Of a stretch of DNA of 64,000 bases, positions 8,645 through 16,594 are shown one piece after another. The notes beneath the pieces are model-generated. The model worked only from the letters and a program-made list of their open reading frames with translations, did no database searches and had not been told where the DNA came from. Source of the stretch: CAYLLE01 sp964384485 (GTDB taxonomy: Bacteria; Spirochaetota; Spirochaetia; CAYLLE01); NCBI GenBank assembly GCA_964384485.1, contig CAYLLE010000004.1:11219-75218 (forward strand), written 5' to 3'. Position numbers and translations under genes: made by a program. Within the stretch, counting starts at the first letter, position 1. Each line of letters opens with the position of its first letter.

Positions 8645-8666
8645 CAGTAAGACGAGGAGATCATTG

Positions 8667-10007
8667 ATGGAAACCGGGACGAGAAAGAAAAGACGACGGA
8701 TGTCATACCGGGATAATGAAAACGAAAATGAACACGCGGCGATCATAGATTTTAAGATGGTAACCTTTTCTCTCGGCGGAAAAGATTACGGTATCGACAT
8801 CATGAAAGTCAGCGAAATCGCAAAATTTGAGAAGTACACCTACGTTCCCAATACACTGCCTTTTGTTACCGGTGTATATAATCTGCGAAGTGATATTATC
8901 TCCCTCATCGACCTGCGCAAGATGTTTAATCTTCCCATACCTGAAAAAAACTCGGACGGGGCCGAAAACGGTTTAATTCTCCGGCTTGATAACAATATGA
9001 TCGGAATCATTGTCGACTCCATCGATAAAGTAGTCGGGATCTCTTCCGAATCAATTCAGCCGCCTCATCCGATATTCGGTGATATCAATATAAAGTATAT
9101 AAGCGGTGTTGTTGAAAATGACAGCCGGCTCTACATTATCCTGGACGTCGAAAAGATCTTCCAGAAAGATGAAGCACCACCTGCTCACCACGAGCCGGTA
9201 AAAGAAATTTCGGACAGTTCTCCGGCTGAACTTGGAGAACTTGAACCTTATGATTCGACGGCCCCTAGTGATCTCACTTTCGTAAAAGAGACGTTAAAAA
9301 CATTTTCATCATTTTATACGACTCCAATAAATGAGCAGTGGGTAGAAGCACGGTTCAGCGAATGGTCCGAAAAGCGGCAAGAACAGAAAAGATCTGTTCA
9401 GCTGGAGAGTAAGGAAGATGGAGAAGCTTTTTTGGCACCCTTCTATTCTCCTTTTTCCGGAACTTTCTGGAACGATGAATATATTGATAAGTTTTTTTCC
9501 CTCGAAACATCAGGTTCCGCATCGAACGGGCCGGTTTTTATATGGAATCCCGGATGCGGACAGGGTTATGAGGCCTATTCTGTTACGGCAGGTTTCCTGA
9601 AAAGAAATCCCGAAGCGAAGCTGAAAGTCTGGGCAAGTGACAATGATTTGCTCGCAATTTCTAACGCTCCGAATCTTGTCATTTCCGGTGAAGGAATGCC
9701 GGATTATCTTTCTCCCTTTGTAGCTGAAAACAAAAACGGCTTTACCCTTGGCGAAGAGCTTAAGGATCGGATTCTCTTTGAATACCACGATGTACTGCAT
9801 GCCAATACAGTACCGGAAGTGGATATTATACTGTGTAGAGATCTGTTATCATTTCTAAAACCTGAAGATCAGATGAAAATAATTGAAGAATTTGCTGAAA
9901 AGCTGAAATCCGGCGGGATACTGTGTATCGGAAACAATGAACAAGCCCCTCTGGAAGGTATGGAGCGGGTAAACAATAGCTCCTTTTCAGCATATCGGAA
10001 ACTGTAA
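8667..10007 (+). CDS. CheW domain fused to CheR-like methyltransferase domain
   Basis: The N-terminal ~140 residues form a CheW scaffold domain (VTFSLGGKDYGIDIMKVSEI; GVYNLRSDIISLIDLR). After an acidic linker, residues ~210-446 resemble the CheR SAM-methyltransferase fold: WNPGCGQGYEAYSV corresponds to the SAM loop, ILCRDLLSFL to the CRN(V/I)LIYF motif with Asp in place of Asn, and KSGGILCIGNNE to the C-terminal strand. The start at ATG 8667 has AGGAG 7 bases upstream. Fused CheW-CheR-like proteins are known in spirochaete arrays, where they are thought structural. Whether this copy still methylates receptors is doubtful because it lacks the usual N-terminal CheR helical domain. Confidence 0.85.
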   Translation: METGTRKKRRRMSYRDNENENEHAAIIDFKMVTFSLGGKDYGIDIMKVSEIAKFEKYTYVPNTLPFVTGVYNLRSDIISLIDLRKMFNLPIPEKNSDGAENGLILRLDNNMIGIIVDSIDKVVGISSESIQPPHPIFGDINIKYISGVVENDSRLYIILDVEKIFQKDEAPPAHHEPVKEISDSSPAELGELEPYDSTAPSDLTFVKETLKTFSSFYTTPINEQWVEARFSEWSEKRQEQKRSVQLESKEDGEAFLAPFYSPFSGTFWNDEYIDKFFSLETSGSASNGPVFIWNPGCGQGYEAYSVTAGFLKRNPEAKLKVWASDNDLLAISNAPNLVISGEGMPDYLSPFVAENKNGFTLGEELKDRILFEYHDVLHANTVPEVDIILCRDLLSFLKPEDQMKIIEEFAEKLKSGGILCIGNNEQAPLEGMERVNNSSFSAYRKL

Positions 10008-10034
10008 TATTATGACCATGGAGGAGCCGAACCA

Positions 10035-10499
10035 ATGAGAGTAGAATACATCAATCCATTCGTTGAATCCGCATACGGGGTATTAAAAGAAGTCTTAAAT
10101 ACAGAGGTAAACAGGGGGGAACTCTATTTAAAATCAACTTCAATGCCTGTACTCGGTGTCGCCGCTATTGTCGGACTGGCAGGGGATGTGGAAGGACGGG
10201 TTCTGATTGATATGACGAATCAAACAGCCGTAAAGATTGCTTCAAAAATGAACGGCGAAGAACTGTCTTCCCTTGATGACCTGGCCAAGGCAACGATAAC
10301 TGAACTGGCCAATATGATTACCGCCCAGGCGGTAACGAAGCTGCATGACCAGGGGTTTAAATTTGATCTTACACCCCCGGCCATTTTTACCGGTGAAAAT
10401 ATGGAAATTTCGAACCAAGGGGTGGAAGCACTTATTGTTCCGATGGAACTGCCCCAAGGTAAAATAGAAATAAACGTAGCGATACGGGAACGGACATAG
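10035..10499 (+). CDS. cheX: CheY-P phosphatase CheX
   Basis: A 154-residue CheC/CheX-family protein that speeds dephosphorylation of CheY-P. The catalytic E-x-x-N motif is seen as E90-L-A-N93 in ITELANMIT, a single copy as expected for dimeric CheX rather than CheC, which has two. The length is typical. It follows the CheW/CheR-like gene by 27 bases with GGAG upstream. Its TAG stop overlaps the Shine-Dalgarno of cheY, implying coupled translation. Confidence 0.92.
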   Translation: MRVEYINPFVESAYGVLKEVLNTEVNRGELYLKSTSMPVLGVAAIVGLAGDVEGRVLIDMTNQTAVKIASKMNGEELSSLDDLAKATITELANMITAQAVTKLHDQGFKFDLTPPAIFTGENMEISNQGVEALIVPMELPQGKIEINVAIRERT

Positions 10500-10503
10500 G
10501 AGG
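10498..10503 (+). promoter_or_regulatory. Strong ribosome-binding site fixing a TTG start for cheY
   Basis: AGGAGG overlaps the cheX stop codon and sits 7 bases before TTG 10511. No in-frame ATG or GTG is as well placed, so TTG initiation is well supported. Confidence 0.8.
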
Positions 10504-10510
10504 TTTCCAA

Positions 10511-10948
10511 TTGAAATCAAAGCAAGATTTTCCAAGTATCAACGAAAGAGAACCTGAAGGGTTAAAGGAAGATGGTCAGCCGTACCGGGTGCTTGTTGTT
10601 GATGATTCCATGTTTGTTACAAAACAAATCGGGCAGATTCTCACATCAGAAGGGTTTGAAATCGTAGGAACAGCATCCGACGGGCAGGAAGGATTGGAAA
10701 AATACAAGGAATACTTTCCGAATATCGATCTTGTTACAATGGATATAACAATGCCTAAAATGGACGGAGTCACTGCTCTGGAAAAGATACTGGAATTTGA
10801 TAAAAACGCCCGTGTAGTAATGATAAGTGCTTTAGGGAAACAGGATCTAGTAAAAAAGTCTCTGCTCATCGGAGCAAAGAATTATATTGTAAAACCCCTG
10901 GATAGAAAAAAGGTATTGGAGCGGGTAATCACCTCATTGAAAAAATAG
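10511..10948 (+). CDS. cheY: Chemotaxis response regulator CheY
   Basis: Single receiver domain (residues ~26-145) that carries the signal from CheA to the flagellar motor. The acidic pocket is Asp31/Asp32 (VLVVDDSMF), the phosphorylation site Asp78 (LVTMDITMPKMDG), and the conserved Lys128 in YIVKPLD. A polar 24-residue N-terminal extension precedes the first strand and is unusual for CheY, which normally starts directly with the domain. Translation starts at TTG. It is the last gene of the operon; no strong terminator follows, only a weak imperfect dyad at 10953-10974. Confidence 0.93.
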   Translation: MKSKQDFPSINEREPEGLKEDGQPYRVLVVDDSMFVTKQIGQILTSEGFEIVGTASDGQEGLEKYKEYFPNIDLVTMDITMPKMDGVTALEKILEFDKNARVVMISALGKQDLVKKSLLIGAKNYIVKPLDRKKVLERVITSLKK

Positions 10949-11023
10949 GGACACAGTAAATCGAGAATTGCTGTGAACATGGGGTTGCATAATTCTCTAA
11001 TTTACGGTACATAAATCTTATCC

Positions 11024-11097
11024 GGGCGGCTAGCTCAGTTGGTTAGAGCACTTGCTCGACACGCAAGGGGTCACTGGTTCGAATCCAGTGTCGCCCA
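11024..11097 (+). tRNA. tRNA-Val (anticodon GAC)
   Basis: Complete cloverleaf of 74 bases. The acceptor stem GGGCGGC pairs with GTCGCCC (one G-U pair), the anticodon stem CTTGC/GCAAG encloses TCGACAC with anticodon GAC (11058-11060, reading GUC), and the T stem ACTGG/CCAGT encloses TTCGAAT. Discriminator is A and the CCA end is not encoded. Confidence 0.95.
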
Positions 11098-11102
11098 GCT
11101 TT

Positions 11103-11130
11103 AAGGCGCCATTAAGGCGCCTTTTCTTTT
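11103..11130 (+). terminator. Intrinsic terminator after tRNA-Val
   Basis: The stem AAGGCGCC/GGCGCCTT with a 5-base loop is followed by TTCTTTT, 5 bases after the tRNA 3' end. It separates the tRNA from the lipid gene cluster. A TATAAT at 11146-11151 just beyond may be the -10 box of that cluster, with only a weak -35. Confidence 0.85.
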
Positions 11131-11209
11131 ATCGCTTCCTGAACGTATAATGAAACGGTTCGGTTTTTAAGACACAAGCCTGAAATCGAAAAAAAGGAGT
11201 GAAAATCGT

Positions 11210-12352
11210 ATGATTGAAATTAAGCCTGTAACTTCACGGAAACAGAAAAAGGATTTCGTCATGTTTCCCTACCGCTTTTACCGGAAGATGAATTCTTTTC
11301 CCAATTGGGTCCCCCCGCTCCTAATGGATGAAAAAAAGATATTCCGGCCGGAAAAAGATCCGTTTTATCTCCATGCCGATATAAAACATTTTTTAGCATA
11401 TGAAAACGGTGATGTAATCGGGCGGATTGCAGGTATTATTGACCATAATTACGTCTCATTCCACGGTGAAAAAACCGCTTTTTTCGGATTTTTTGAATGC
11501 AAAGATAATCAGGAAGCTGCCGCGGGTCTTGCAAAAGCGGCGGAAGAGTGGGCATTTAATATGGGGATGGAGAAGATGATAGGTCCGATGAATCCGAGTA
11601 CCAATCACATACTGGGAGTACAGATTGACAACTTTGAAAGTCCACCGGTTATCCAGATGCCCTACAGCCCTCCGTTTTATGATTCTCTTCTGAAAGGCTG
11701 CGGATTCGAAAAAGAGAAGGATCTCTATTCATATATAATGGACACTTCCCTTCCGCTGTCCGATAAGATTGAGCGAGTTACGGAGCTGATGAAAAAGAGA
11801 AGCAAGGTTCAGCTCCGCAGAATTAACATGAAAGAATTCGATCGGCTGGGCGAAATGATCCGGGAAATCTGGAATGACGCCTGGAGTACGAACTGGGGTT
11901 TTGTCCCCTGGACCCAGGAGGAATTCAACCATTTAGCAAAAGACATGAAGCTTGTTCTTATCCCCGATTTGGTTCTGCTGGCGGAAAACGAGGATGGTGA
12001 ACCGGTAGGCTTCGCGTTTCCCATTCCCGATATCAACAGAATACTAATTAAAATGAGGGGAAGGCTTTTTCCTTTCGGCATTTTCAAACTGCTCGCGGGA
12101 AAGAACAAAATCCCGCTTCTCCGTGTGGCGGCCTTCGGGGTGAAAAAAAAGTATCAGAATACCGGTCTTGACGCGCTTTTCATCCATGAACTTTATACCC
12201 GGGGAGTAAAACTTGGAATAACCGGGGCCGATTTCTCCTGGATTTTGGAAGATAATCTAAATCTGCGCAATTTACTGGAAGGATGGGGGACAACGCATTA
12301 CAAAACCCATAGAATCTACGGAAAGAACCTGAACACCCTGAAAAGCGAGTAA
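11210..12352 (+). CDS. GNAT-superfamily acyltransferase (YghO-like), candidate N-acyltransferase
   Basis: A 380-residue protein with GNAT-like features: a mid-chain conserved block GPMNPSTNHILGVQIDNF and a C-terminal GNAT half (VLLAENEDGEPVGFAFPIPD; RVAAFGVKKKYQNTGLDALFIHELY, where the latter corresponds to the acyl-CoA pyrophosphate loop). It resembles the YghO-like group, which from memory includes the bacterial ceramide synthase that N-acylates sphingoid bases in Caulobacter. AAGGAG precedes ATG 11210. It opens the gene run with fabD only 3 bases downstream, so it is probably co-expressed with the acyl-chain enzymes and the alpha-oxoamine synthase. Substrate is inferred from context only. 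Confidence 0.65.
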   Translation: MIEIKPVTSRKQKKDFVMFPYRFYRKMNSFPNWVPPLLMDEKKIFRPEKDPFYLHADIKHFLAYENGDVIGRIAGIIDHNYVSFHGEKTAFFGFFECKDNQEAAAGLAKAAEEWAFNMGMEKMIGPMNPSTNHILGVQIDNFESPPVIQMPYSPPFYDSLLKGCGFEKEKDLYSYIMDTSLPLSDKIERVTELMKKRSKVQLRRINMKEFDRLGEMIREIWNDAWSTNWGFVPWTQEEFNHLAKDMKLVLIPDLVLLAENEDGEPVGFAFPIPDINRILIKMRGRLFPFGIFKLLAGKNKIPLLRVAAFGVKKKYQNTGLDALFIHELYTRGVKLGITGADFSWILEDNLNLRNLLEGWGTTHYKTHRIYGKNLNTLKSE

Positions 12353-12355
12353 TTT

Positions 12356-13291
12356 ATGGCTAAAATATGTTTTTTATTTCCCGGTCAGGGAGCACAGTAT
12401 CCCGGTATGGGAAAGGACCTTTGGGAATCCCATGGCCGGATCAAAGAGATTTTTGAAGCAGCCTCAGATATAAGCGGCAAAGATTTAAAATCCCTGATCT
12501 TCCAGGGTGACGAATCCGAATTGAAAAAAACCGAAAACACCCAGATAGCTGTAACGGCGGTAAATATTGCCGCCGCTGAAGCATCGGTTTCGGCAGGAAT
12601 GATACCTCAGGGATGCGCCGGGTTCAGCTTGGGTGAATATTCAGCACTTTATCAATCAGGAGTTCTCACCTTAACTGATGTGTTCACCCTGGTACATAAA
12701 AGGGGAGAAGTGATGCAAAAAGCCTCTCGGTCTCTGGAAAATCCTGGTATGACCGCGGTTATTGGTCTCTCCGGAGATGAAGTCGGGGAAGTCATTTCCG
12801 CGGGCGGATACAATAATGTCTTTACGGCTAATTTTAACAGTCCCATACAGACCGTTATTGCCGGAAAGGGGATCGAGCTTGACAGGATCGAAAAAGAGCT
12901 CGAAAACGCCGGGGCCATGAAGATTGTACGCCTAAAGGTTTCCGGTGCGTTTCATTCCCCCTTGATGCAGCAGGGGGCTGATGAGTTTAGGGATATTATT
13001 GCCCCGTTCCGATTTTCCGATCCGACCTTAAACCTCTATTCAAATGTTACCGGCGGAAGAATTACATCCGGAAAAGACGCAAAGGAACTATGTGTAAAGC
13101 AGATCATTTCACCAGTGTTGTGGGTTGATGAGGAACAGTCAATTATTGATGACGGCTTTGACTTTCCTGTGGAAACAGGTCCGGGAAAGGTACTCTGCGG
13201 GTTATGGAAGTCCTTTAACAAAAAAATCCGCTGCTATCCAGCTGGTTCCATGGATGACATTAACGCCGCGCTCGCAATATCAGAACAGTAA
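12356..13291 (+). CDS. ACP S-malonyltransferase (FabD family)
   Basis: Loads malonyl units from malonyl-CoA onto an acyl carrier protein. The fold signature is complete: FLFPGQGAQYPGMG at the N-terminus, nucleophile Ser91 in GFSLGEYSAL, Arg116 which binds the malonyl carboxylate (VHKRGEVMQ), and His200 in SGAFHSPLM. At 311 residues it matches FabD and the discrete acyltransferases of trans-AT polyketide clusters. It is wedged between the GNAT gene and a ketosynthase with no housekeeping fab genes nearby, so it probably serves this pathway rather than bulk fatty acid synthesis; from sequence alone it could be either. Confidence 0.88.
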   Translation: MAKICFLFPGQGAQYPGMGKDLWESHGRIKEIFEAASDISGKDLKSLIFQGDESELKKTENTQIAVTAVNIAAAEASVSAGMIPQGCAGFSLGEYSALYQSGVLTLTDVFTLVHKRGEVMQKASRSLENPGMTAVIGLSGDEVGEVISAGGYNNVFTANFNSPIQTVIAGKGIELDRIEKELENAGAMKIVRLKVSGAFHSPLMQQGADEFRDIIAPFRFSDPTLNLYSNVTGGRITSGKDAKELCVKQIISPVLWVDEEQSIIDDGFDFPVETGPGKVLCGLWKSFNKKIRCYPAGSMDDINAALAISEQ

Positions 13292-13317
13292 ACATAGAGA
13301 AGGAGATTTTTGGTTAA

Positions 13318-14604
13318 ATGCAGAATCGTCGTGTAGTAATTACTGGAATGGGAACGATAAATCCCTTAGGAGATACTTTAGAAGAGTATTATCATAATTT
13401 GATCGCAGGAAAATCCGGGATAAAGCGGTGGGAATCCATAGACATGACCGGTGTTGAATGTAAAGTTGGCGGTGACTTGGGAAATTACGATTTCCAAAAA
13501 AAACTTGATACTTTCCGGGATATAATTCCGGAAAGCAAGTACAAACAAATAAAGAAACTTTTCCGGTCCGCCACCTTCTCATCTAAAATGGCTGTACTTT
13601 GCGCCATGGACGCGTACAATGATGCCGGTCTGTTCGGGGCGGATTCGAATCCGTACGATACCAGCGTCATGGTGGCCGGTCACAATTTTAATTCAAACTA
13701 CATCTTTGAAAACGCTAAGATTTATCTTGAGGATCCCGATTTTATCGCTCCCTTGAGCGGTGTCGAAGCCATTGATCCCAATATTCCAGCCACAATTTCG
13801 GAGGTTTTAGAAGTCCAAGGACCCACATTCACCCTCGGGGGTGCATGTGCAAGCGGTAATTTGGCTCTGCGAGCGGGATTCAGAGATATTGTCTCCGGAG
13901 AATGCGTCCGCTCAGTGGTAGCTGGCCCCCCGTTTGATGTTTCACCACCGGACATTCAGGCCTCAGTCATAATAAATGCCGTAGTTGTTAAAGAGAAATA
14001 CCAGAACAATCCTGAGGGGGCTTCCCGTCCTTTTGACACGGACAGATGCGGATTTGTTTATTCCCACGGTTCCGGGACACTCATTTTAGAGGAGCTCGAA
14101 TCCGCGCTCGCGAGGGGTGCTCATATCTACGGTGAAATACTCGGTGTGACGGCAAACGCGAACGCAAATCATCTGCCCATGCCCGGAGCAGCCAACCAGC
14201 AGCAGGTCATGGAGCAGGTGCTTAAAATTTCCGGTGTAAAACCCGAACAGATCGACTATGTCAACTGTCACGCAACCGGTACTCCGTCGGGTGATCTTCA
14301 GGAAATTAAAGCGGTAAAAAATACTTTTGGCAATCACACGAAGTCCCTCTATTTGAATGCTCCGAAATCGATGCTGGGGCATACCTGCTGGGCCTCCCCC
14401 CTGGTGGAAACTATCGGGGGACTGCTGCAGATGAAACACGGGAAACTGCATCCGACCATAAACATAACGGAACAGGACCCGGAGGTTGATCTCGAGATTT
14501 GTGCCAATGCACCGGTGGAACATTCAATTCAGTACATGCTCAAGAATTCCTTCGGTTTTGGGGGAATTAACTGCTGCAGTTTGATAAAACGATTTGAGGT
14601 TTAA
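13318..14604 (+). CDS. Beta-ketoacyl-ACP synthase, elongating or PksF-like
   Basis: A 428-residue thiolase-fold condensing enzyme. Catalytic residues read as Cys177 (GGACASGN), His318 (NCHATGTPSGD), Lys350 and His355 (APKSMLGHTCWAS), so the Cys-His-His triad is intact. It differs from ordinary FabF in an inserted N-terminal region (residues ~55-85), in GGACASG rather than the usual TACxS(A/G) loop, and in GHTCWAS. In beta-branching cassettes the corresponding ketosynthase (PksF type) usually lacks the cysteine and only decarboxylates malonyl-ACP; this copy retains it and could also condense. An AAGGAG site lies upstream. Confidence 0.8.
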   Translation: MQNRRVVITGMGTINPLGDTLEEYYHNLIAGKSGIKRWESIDMTGVECKVGGDLGNYDFQKKLDTFRDIIPESKYKQIKKLFRSATFSSKMAVLCAMDAYNDAGLFGADSNPYDTSVMVAGHNFNSNYIFENAKIYLEDPDFIAPLSGVEAIDPNIPATISEVLEVQGPTFTLGGACASGNLALRAGFRDIVSGECVRSVVAGPPFDVSPPDIQASVIINAVVVKEKYQNNPEGASRPFDTDRCGFVYSHGSGTLILEELESALARGAHIYGEILGVTANANANHLPMPGAANQQQVMEQVLKISGVKPEQIDYVNCHATGTPSGDLQEIKAVKNTFGNHTKSLYLNAPKSMLGHTCWASPLVETIGGLLQMKHGKLHPTINITEQDPEVDLEICANAPVEHSIQYMLKNSFGFGGINCCSLIKRFEV

Positions 14605-14605
14605 T

Positions 14606-15346
14606 ATGAACATTTTAATAACCGGCGGATCCCGGGGAATAGGACGGAATCTTGTCTTGAAATTCGCCCGGGAAGGATACGGCTGCGCGTTCACCTATCG
14701 GGGTAACAAGGATAAAGCGGAAGAAACCATTGCCCTGGCTAAAGAGGCAGCTCCGGATAGGGTTATCCGAAGTTATGCCCTAGATTTAGGAAATTCCGGG
14801 GAGATCGAGAAAACAGTTGACACCGTTTTGGACGACTTTGGAGATATCCACTGCCTGGTCAATAATGCCGCCATGCTCAGAGATAACGCCGCGGCGTTTA
14901 TGACCGACGATGAGTGGGAATCTGTAATCCGCACCAATTTATCCGGTCCGTTTTATATGATCCGGTCGCTCCTGATGAACTTTGTTTCGAACAGGATGGG
15001 AAGAATAATCAACATCTCATCACTGGCCCAGGACGGCAGCAGCGGTCAGGTCAATTACGCAGCCAGTAAAGCCGGGCTCATCGGTCTGTCCAACACCATA
15101 GCCCGGGAATACGGACCGAAAAATATTACATCGAATATCGTAGTCGTGGGATATGTCCCAACCGACATGACCAGGGACAATATGGCTCAAAGACTAAAAT
15201 CTATATGGGATCAATACTGTCCTATGAAGCGGAGCGGCAAAGCATCGGAAATTTCAGGTCTGGTTCACTATCTTACAACCCCTGATGCGTCGTTTATAAA
15301 CGGTGAAATTATCCATGTCTCAGGCGGTCTCACCTATGTCCCATAA
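14606..15346 (+). CDS. 3-oxoacyl-ACP reductase (FabG-like SDR)
   Basis: NADPH-dependent short-chain reductase that turns 3-ketoacyl-ACP into 3-hydroxyacyl-ACP. It shows the Rossmann motif TGGSRGIG, the NNA motif (VNNAAML), and the Ser-Tyr-Lys triad in NISSLAQDGSSGQVNYAASKAG. The C-terminus ends with the FabG-like GEIIHVSGG. At 246 residues it has standard FabG length. ATG 14606 begins one base after the ketosynthase stop and has GAGGT upstream; a TTG at 14594 is in frame but less likely. It is the ketoreduction step of the cluster's chain-building cycle. Confidence 0.85.
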   Translation: MNILITGGSRGIGRNLVLKFAREGYGCAFTYRGNKDKAEETIALAKEAAPDRVIRSYALDLGNSGEIEKTVDTVLDDFGDIHCLVNNAAMLRDNAAAFMTDDEWESVIRTNLSGPFYMIRSLLMNFVSNRMGRIINISSLAQDGSSGQVNYAASKAGLIGLSNTIAREYGPKNITSNIVVVGYVPTDMTRDNMAQRLKSIWDQYCPMKRSGKASEISGLVHYLTTPDASFINGEIIHVSGGLTYVP

Positions 15347-15361
15347 AAAGGAGATGATTTA

Positions 15362-16591
15362 ATGAACACAGTAGGAATAGAAAAAATAAATCTTTATGGA
15401 AGTTCACTTTACCTTGATCAGCGTGATTTAGCTGTAGCCCGGGGACAGGAGCCTGAAAAGGTTGTCTCCGACTTCCTTATCGAATCCCGTTCGGTTAGTC
15501 CGCCTTGGGAGGACACAGTAACAATGGGAGCAAATGCCGCGTTACCCATGCTGTCAAAACAGGATCTTGAGGACATCGGTTTGTTGGTCGTGGGAACGGA
15601 AAGTTCCCTCGATTTCGGCAAACCCGTGAGTACGAATATCCACTCCGCCCTGGGACTCCATCCGAATGTCCGGAATTTCGAGACGAAGCATGCCTGTTAC
15701 AGCGGTGTAGCGGCGCTGGATACCGCAGTAAACTGGATTGCCTCCGGTCTGAACGGCGGGAGAAAGGCACTGGTCATTTCTACCGATTTCAGCAGGATGC
15801 ACCTGAATACCAAAGAAGAGTTTGTACTTGGCGGTGTTGCCGCGGCGGCACTGCTCAGTGAAACCCCTAAGGTGGTTGAATATGAGACTCAAAATAAGGG
15901 GACCTGGACCACCGACGCGTATGATACATTCCGTCCCAGCGCTTTCCATGAAATCGGGAATAATGAGGTTAGCCTTTTCACCTATATGGACGCCTTAGAA
16001 GGAGCTTTTACTCATTATCAGGAGAGAACGGGCAATCAGTTTAACTTTGATAACGATTTCAGCAGATTAACTTACCATACCCCGTTCGCGGGTATGGCTT
16101 TTCAGGCCCACAGAACATTGTGTAATCTCACAAATCCGAGACCGAAAAAGGAAGTTAAAGAAGATTTTTCCCGCCGTGTTTATCCGGGACTTCGTTTTGC
16201 CCAGCGGGTAGGGGGAACCTACGGTGCAAGCAACTTCGTCGCGTTATGCGGTCATCTTTCGGGATCTGAACCGGTAAAACCAGGCAGCAGGATCGGATTT
16301 TTTGCCTACGGATCAGGGGCTATCGGAGAATTCTATTCCGGCACGGTATGTGAAGAAGCAGTAAATGCGGTGGCTTCCATGAATATTGATGACAAACTTG
16401 CATCCAGGCGTAACGTAACGGTGGATCAATACGAAATTCTCGAGCAGCTGAAAGAAGGGTACATTGAGAAATCGGATTTCATTCCGCAGAAAGAGGGATT
16501 TGAAGAAGTATACCGTTCCCATTACCAAGGCACCGGGAAATTGGTGCTGAAAGGGGTGAAGGGGTTCTACAGGACGTATGAACGGGTGTAG
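15362..16591 (+). CDS. HMG-CoA synthase family protein (PksG-like HMGS of beta-branching)
   Basis: A 409-residue member of the 3-hydroxy-3-methylglutaryl synthase family. The catalytic triad is visible as Glu80 (VVGTESS), Cys112 (ETKHACYSGVAAL) and His239 (LTYHTPFAGMAFQAHR). In polyketide systems such enzymes attach an acetyl-derived carbon to the beta-keto group of an ACP-bound chain, the first step of beta-methyl branching. In the mevalonate pathway the same family makes HMG-CoA. The polyketide role is favoured because the next two genes are the matching ECH1 and ECH2, and because the window carries MEP-pathway genes (ispG, ispH) instead of mevalonate genes. AAGGAG precedes the start. Confidence 0.88.
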   Translation: MNTVGIEKINLYGSSLYLDQRDLAVARGQEPEKVVSDFLIESRSVSPPWEDTVTMGANAALPMLSKQDLEDIGLLVVGTESSLDFGKPVSTNIHSALGLHPNVRNFETKHACYSGVAALDTAVNWIASGLNGGRKALVISTDFSRMHLNTKEEFVLGGVAAAALLSETPKVVEYETQNKGTWTTDAYDTFRPSAFHEIGNNEVSLFTYMDALEGAFTHYQERTGNQFNFDNDFSRLTYHTPFAGMAFQAHRTLCNLTNPRPKKEVKEDFSRRVYPGLRFAQRVGGTYGASNFVALCGHLSGSEPVKPGSRIGFFAYGSGAIGEFYSGTVCEEAVNAVASMNIDDKLASRRNVTVDQYEILEQLKEGYIEKSDFIPQKEGFEEVYRSHYQGTGKLVLKGVKGFYRTYERV

Positions 16592-16594
16592 CTG

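Noticed and set aside
10953..10974. Terminator of the chemotaxis operon
   Set aside because: ACAGTAAATCGAGAATTGCTGT is only a weak imperfect dyad with no T-tract; not strong enough to call.
15362..16591. HMG-CoA synthase as part of a mevalonate pathway
   Set aside because: The window carries MEP-pathway ispG and ispH, no other mevalonate genes are adjacent, and the next two genes match the ECH1/ECH2 pair of beta-branching cassettes.
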